Positions 58,581 to 64,000 of a stretch of DNA of 64,000 bases are shown piece by piece. The notes beneath the pieces are model-generated. The model did no database searches, was not told the origin of the DNA, and saw only the letters and a list, made by a program, of their open reading frames with translations. Origin of the DNA: Flectonema sp. DT1601 (lineage: Eukaryota > Euglenozoa > Diplonemea > Diplonemida > Diplonemidae); the NCBI GenBank assembly GCA_964019425.1, contig OZ025846.1:434001-498000 (forward strand), written 5' to 3'. The position numbers were made by a program, and so were the translations under genes. How positions within the stretch are numbered: the first letter of the stretch is position 1; every line of letters starts with the position of its first letter.

Positions 58581-60297
58581 AATATCCTCCTGTTTTTTTT
58601 TCTTTTTTTTTCTTTTTTTTTTTTCTACCCGCTGTTTTGTTGCTGTTGCTGTTGACCGGAATATTATTGTCTGAATGAAACTAAAAATAGGTACTAGGGG
58701 AAAAACAGTAAGTCAAAAGAAAATAAGTGATAAAAAAGGAAAATGTAGCGTGTGAACACTTGTCGTGAAATTTTCTTTTTTTTTTCTTGTTTTCTTAGTT
58801 TATTGTTCCTGTTAATTGCTTTTCTTTCTAGAGAAAAGAAATAAGCAAGATAAACCCTTGTATTCGATGTGTACTCAGTTTCAAGGTGGCTCAAGTTAAT
58901 CCTGTTCGATTCCCCCCTCCACAGTTTTTTTTCCCTCTCCTTTTTCTTTCGAAACATACACCGTTGTGGCCTCTAACTTCGTTGATTATCCATCGTGGGA
59001 AGCTCCAAAGTTAGCTTCGTACACCCCAGCTGGAGAGTAACCCTTCTCTTTAGTTTGCATACCCCTATGCAGTTTAGTTTTCAAAAGTTTTTTTTCGATT
59101 GTTTTTTTTTTTTGAAAGTTTGTTTTTGGTGAGTTAGTCAACCTGCAGAGTCTGCAGATTTCTTTTTTTTTTACAGTTCCGTTTTTTTCTTTTCTTTTCC
59201 CCTCTCCTCAATCTGTGATGACAAAAAAAAAAAAAAAAAATCAATCTTTTTTTTTGATTAAATTCTAATATTCTAATAAAGTTTTCTTTTTAAAAAAAAA
59301 GTTTTTTTTTCTTTTTTTTCTTTAGAGTACTAACTATAGTAAAGAAATAAGTACTTCAGCTGTGCAACTATAGAACCGACATCTTTCTTCGTTAATATGT
59401 CAAGCGTTTTGAGATGCATCTTCCTACAAGTAGCGTGGCTGTCAACAATAGCTGTCTTGTTTGTTAATCTAAAAAGGAAAAAAAAAAAAAAAAAAAAAAA
59501 AAACGACAACAATAATAGTAGTAATTCCTCCTCTGGCGGTCATGTCGTCTGTGAGAGGACTGAGACTGAAATCCTGGGTGTTCGATTTCTTGTCAAAACA
59601 GAAATAAAAAAAAAATCTTTTCATGCATTTTCTTGACTTTGTTGTGGAACCCACTTTAATCTATGTACATCATTAAACATTTTGTACTAGTTGAACGAAA
59701 AAGAGTAGGGGGAAAAAAAAAAAGTAAAAAAAAAAATTTAAAAAGAAAAATTAGTTCTTCCAAACCCCCTTTTTTTTTAAAGTCCATTTTTTCTAGTTAC
59801 AGTTCCTTTTCGTTTTGTTGCATTTTTCCCCCCCTCCTCTTCTTTTTTTTCTTACCCTTTTTTTAAAAATTTGTCACAATAATGCTTCTTGCTTAACAGC
59901 CGAAGAAGAAACTGAGGCTGCGACTGTGAGAATGGGTTTGTGTTTTTGTCTTGCTTACTGTACAGCAAGACTAATGCTGTTCCTACCTCACATTCGTTCT
60001 TTTGAGAGTTTTAGTTGAAAATATGTTGTTTGCTTTTCCAGTCACTGTGATAAAAATACACGAGTTGCTTTCTCTGGTAAATTCAAAGGAAAAAAAAAAA
60101 AAAAAAAAAACCTGAGAACGAAACACGGAGAAGACAGGCAAAGCTCAAGAATTAAGTTAAGCCATAATTCTGTAAAATGAAATCGATAGATAGCATAGCA
60201 AGGGAAGAATAAAAACAGAGATTGGTCTGAGTATATGTTTTTTATTTTAATTTTTTATTATTAGATTTTATTTTCCATTCTAGCAACACACAACCAA

Positions 60298-63200
60298 ATG
60301 AAGAAGCTTTTGTTATTTGTTACGCTGTTAGTTGTACACTCCTCCAACGGTCAAGGAAATATCGACTGCAATCAATGCACGCAGACGGGAGACAATATCA
60401 GATGTACGTGTAACGTTGATTTCACGTTAGGAAATATCGATCAGACGGGTGTCTTAGACATTTCGGGTACCGTGTGTTCAAATAGTGCTGTTATTGGAGG
60501 TGTCTGGGAGGGAGATATGCTTAATGATGGAGAAGTTACTGGAGAACAAGACTATCAATTATTTAACGCTTTTGTTTGCAATACCGTGATCAAACTTAGG
60601 GACTTGTCATTTAGTGATTCAGGAGCGTATTTTTGTCCCGTTGTAACCTGCGGTGTTGTTTCTGTTGAAGCAGCTTGTTTCAATTGGCACAACGGAAACG
60701 AATGCCGTAAAGCTGAAAGCTGTGAATCTTGTCAACAACAATCACAAATAAATACCAACGGTGAATGCGTATGGTGTCCAACTACATCGAGTTGTCTTAT
60801 CAAGGGACAAGGCTTAACTGACAGGTGTCAAATATGCGACGACGTTACAACCGAGTGCACAGCAGCAGCTCAGAATACTCAAAACACCTTTGACTGTTCT
60901 TCTTGTAATAATCCAACTGTTGTGGGTGAGACTGTTAGTTGCAGTTGTAATATTCGTGTGAATTCTTTTGGTCTTCAAAATGGAAGAGGAAGTCTAACAA
61001 TTTCAAGTGATTTCTGTAGTCAATCTGCGAATGTTGGTGGTGATTTCCAAAGTAACACCATCAGCCAGAGAGAAGTTACAACTACTGATGAAATTAGTCT
61101 CATGGCCTTAGGAATATGTACTCTAAACTTTCAACTGCAAGAAATTACATTTTCAGAATCGGGAATGTACTTCTGTCCTATTTTAAGATGTGGATCTACT
61201 ACATTACGGGACAGTTGTATTGCATGGCAAGGTGATGACGCATGTCTTGGAACGACATCGTGTTCGAAGTGTACTGCAAATTCAAGATGCGCTTGGTGTC
61301 CTTCATCCTCGCAGTGTCTTTTACGAGAGGGATCGAGAGACAAGTGTGGAGTCTGTCCAAGTGTTGATTTGGGAACTTGTGCGAATAGCCCACCTGCTCC
61401 ATCAGGAACACCTGGTGATCGCCTCCGATGCCACGACTGTAAAGAAATAAATAATATAATATCCTGCACGTGTACCGTACGAATTGATGATTTTGGAATT
61501 AGACGCAACGGTGATTTCTTAATTTCTAGCAGTAGCTGTTCTGATGTTGGCAGTCTCACTGGTACCTATGACAACATCGCAATAACAGCGACAGATGTGT
61601 CGAGTACCAGTAGATACAGTCTCGGTTCAGCACCTCTCTGTGAAATGGAGCTCAAATTTAACGATCTTCGTTTTACGGATTCGGGTGTTACATTTTGTCC
61701 AGAAATCACATGTGGAAGTACTTCACTGAGCGATTACAACTGTGTTTCTTGGACTAGCAGCACCAACAGATGTAATGGCAGGAATTCTTGTAGTGAGTGC
61801 TTAGCTCCTGGCTTAAACTGTTTTTGGTGTCCTACTTCGGGACAATGCCTCCAACAGAATGATCAAAGAAACGATAGGTGTGGTATCTGCCCTGCTGGTA
61901 GAAATCAATTACCTTGTGTCGTATCAACTGACTTGTCTATTGACTGCAGCAATTGCAACGTTCCTTCACTCTCACCTCAAGATGTAGTCTCATGTAGTTG
62001 CGCTGTTACAGAAAATGGTAAAACGGGAACGTTATCATTTACACACAGAATTTGCAACCACGCAGTCCGCGTTTCAGGTGTCTTCGACGGGACGGCAATA
62101 GTGGAGAAGGATATAAGTTCACAGACTGACACGGCACTCATTCAGGACATACCGAGTGTCTGCTCGCTGACGTTGGCTCTGCAATCACCGCAGTTTGTTG
62201 AGGGGGGGGTGTCATTTTGTCCGGAAGTAACTTGCGGTGGCACAAAGAGAGTTGCATGTGTACAAATGGAAATCTCCAACCCATGTTACGATATTACATC
62301 TTGTAGAGGATGTGTTGAGAATGACAGATGTATTTGGTGTGGCCTTGATTCAACATGTCTCTTAAAGAAAGGAAACTACGACAAATGTGAAAGCTGTGGA
62401 GTAGGCGTCATCACAAGTAATCAACAATGTCCAGGAACTGACAGACCCGGACCAACACCAATCCCACCAGTTGCAAACAATCAAGCACTCGACTGCTCAT
62501 CATGTAATAATCCTAGTTTGAATTCAAATACTGGTGTAGTTAGTTGTACTTGTGGTATTAAAGTCACAGCTGTATCAACTGCTAGGTTAGGAAATCTGGT
62601 ATTTAAATCTACGGAGTGCTCAGGTGTATTTTCTGTTGGAGGAGAATTTGATGGCAACGTCATTCCTGAACGCAATGTTAGATCAGGCGATGCGATACCC
62701 TTAGACAATACCTTCTGTTCAACTACCATCACATTCAATGAAGTTGTGTTCTCTGAATCAGGTGTTCACATATGCTCAGTCATGACTCTCTGTGACGGTC
62801 TTGCCATCTACACTGGTTGTGTTCAAATGCAAGAAAATGACTCTTGTAAAGATTCATTATCTTGTGGTGATTGTTTGACTAATTCAAGGTGTATTTGGTG
62901 TTTATCAACGGGAAGGTGTCTAATTAAAAGTATTCACGACGGTACTAAAGACAAGTGCTCTATTTGTACCGGACAAACCCAAGCACAACAACAGTTCTGT
63001 CCTGTTGGTGATACACCGATTCCAGCTGGTGTAAGAGATGGGTGTTCAGAAGGTACTACATTTAATAGCTGTTTGTCAATTGGATGTCTGTGGACATCCC
63101 TTGGAGTCTGTAATGCTGAGGTATCTCCGCCAGTATCTGTAGCACCTGGCGCTTCTGGTGGAAACAAACAAGATCCAGACATTCATAAACAACCAGGGTT

Positions 63201-63745
63201 CTTAAACCCTGTTCGTGATAGAATAACAGGAGGCCGTACTCACAAAGAATCCACCTACGATACTGAAACTGATCGCTCTATTGATGAACAACGAGTATCA
63301 AAAGATAACGGAGACTACACAGTCGTAATTCTGTTAGGTGTGATTGGTCTCGTGTTTTTATTCATATTGGGTTGGTGGGGAAGACGGTATGTTACCTTTT
63401 TTTTTTTTTTAGAAACCCAACAGGAAAGTAAACTTTTAAAACTCTATAACCAAAAAACAGATTGCATCGAACAAATAAGGAAATCGACGCTGTTGCTGAA
63501 GCTGAAAGACGAGTTATGGAAAGACAGCAACCAGACACACCAACATCCATGCGTTTGGAAGCTGAAGCAGGTCCAGAACCGGATGCGGCTGAGATGGATG
63601 CTATATCAGTGGGAGATGTATGTTAGTTTGTTTTATGTAATAAATTATTGTCTTTTGTTGAGTAGTATAAAACACTCAAAAACAGGAATTTCGACACAGT
63701 TCAGTAACAGACCCACGAGGAGCAAACGGATTCATTGACGTCTAA
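60298..63745 (+). CDS. Receptor-like type I membrane protein with five Cys-rich and PSI-like repeats
   Basis: Exons are 60298-63386, 63461-63617 and 63686-63745, giving 1101 residues; GTATGT donors and ACAG acceptors join in phase. A signal peptide (1-18) is followed by five repeats of about 150-180 residues. Each begins D-C-x2-C, has a beta-rich core ending in F-x-[DE]-S-G-x-x-F-C-P...C-G, and closes with a PSI-like module (S-C-x2-C...C-x-W-C...C-L...D-[RK]-C-x2-C). A sixth partial Cys module, a membrane helix (about 1006-1027) with W-W-G-R-R, and an acidic cytoplasmic tail follow. The S-G-x-x-F-C signature recalls Ig V domains but the fold is unproven. PSI modules occur in plexins, semaphorins and integrins, so a cell-surface binding role is likely. 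An alternative 3' exon exists at 63779. Confidence 0.82.
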
Positions 63746-64000
63746 CAATTGATTCTATAATATCTTAATCACGCTGAGGACTTCGAATACGACCACGCTC
63801 GTCCAGATACCATCGTCTTGCAAAGAATGGGAGTGACATTTTGACTCGTGTAGGGGGATGTAAAGTTCAGAGTCTAGGGTTGCTTATTTCTACTCCGTCG
63901 TTTATTCTAATTGTGTGCTTTGAAAAAAAAAATCGAAATTTCCTTATTTACGTTCTCCCAGGTCGAGGATAATTCTCTCAGTATTTTGTATTAATCAGTT
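63746..64000 (+). other. 3' flank with a possible alternative last exon
   Basis: 63779-63844 reads D-F-E-Y-D-H-A-R-P-D-T-I-V-L-Q and then ends G-V-T-F-stop, which looks coding. A GTAACA donor at 63704 and the AG ending at 63778 would join it in frame to the last receptor exon across 75 bases, replacing the V-T-D-P-R end. The rest is AT-rich and featureless. Confidence 0.4.

Larger units (their letters stand above)
57184..60297. other. 3.1-kb intergenic region
   Basis: No protein gene is supported; open frames of 60-90 codons follow Lys or Phe homopolymers. The region contains a tandem non-coding duplication (next two entries) and many poly(T) and poly(A) tracts, for example near 57833-57853, 59233-59250, 59480-59503 and 60091-60110. 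The final bases carry TTCCATTCTAG ending at 60283, an acceptor-like site 14 bases before the next start. Confidence 0.6.

Noticed and set aside
58895-58925. GTTCGATTCC as a tRNA internal B box
   Set aside because: Flanking bases do not form a T stem or acceptor stem, and no A box lies at the right distance.

Overview
The window is eukaryotic nuclear DNA, most likely from a free-living aerobic protist. Genes are separated by AT-rich DNA full of poly(T) and poly(A) tracts. Coding regions end with the three standard stops. Several genes carry short GT-AG introns, usually with a GTATGx donor and an ACAG acceptor. The gene content is eukaryotic: a COQ10 mitochondrial protein, a USP53/54-type deubiquitinase, CaaX boxes, armadillo repeats, a TMEM184/OST-alpha-type membrane protein, C2HC fingers of the ZNF474/ZC2HC1 type and a UBZ4 finger. 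I cannot name the lineage. Every gene I can support lies on the + strand, and most start codons have an acceptor-like YAG shortly upstream. That would fit directional gene clusters with spliced-leader trans-splicing, but this is inference. I saw no retrovirus, LTR element, Polinton, transposase, CRISPR array or convincing tRNA.

Layout. 1-3.4 kb: a two-exon membrane-anchored or secreted protein of unknown function whose intron holds about 152 perfect CAA repeats. 3.8-35.5 kb: the main feature, a tandem array of five nearly identical genes for large type I surface proteins. Each has a signal peptide, 4, 4, 2, 1 or 2 copies of a Cys-rich domain of about 355 residues, a Pro-Thr mucin-like stalk that is either long (about 610 residues) or short (about 145), a Ser/Gly hinge, one membrane helix and a short tail. 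The genes are separated by conserved spacers of about 1.96 kb. Each of the four internal spacers ends with a decayed copy of the first codons of the gene that follows the array, which records how the array arose.

35.5-48.6 kb: single-copy genes for a UBZ4-finger protein, a PI-PLC X-domain protein, a cytochrome b5-domain protein with a CaaX box, a USP53/54-like protease with a CaaX box, a dead trypsin-like domain fused to armadillo repeats, a small type I membrane protein, an APH/ACAD10-type phosphotransferase and COQ10. 48.9-57.2 kb: two related C2HC zinc-finger genes flanking a multi-pass protein that looks like a four-helix tetraspanin-like unit joined to a TMEM184/OST-alpha unit. 60.3-63.7 kb: a five-repeat Cys-rich receptor-like protein with PSI-like modules. 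The gaps at 41.4-43.5 and 57.2-60.3 kb hold diverged tandem duplications of non-coding DNA.

How the genes relate. The array, the first gene, the 152-residue protein and the last gene all encode surface or secreted proteins, so the window is rich in cell-surface functions. The two CaaX proteins and the PI-PLC point to membrane-surface chemistry inside the cell. The array looks like a fast-changing adhesin or glycocalyx locus in which recombination changes both domain number and stalk length. Nothing else suggests operon-like functional grouping.
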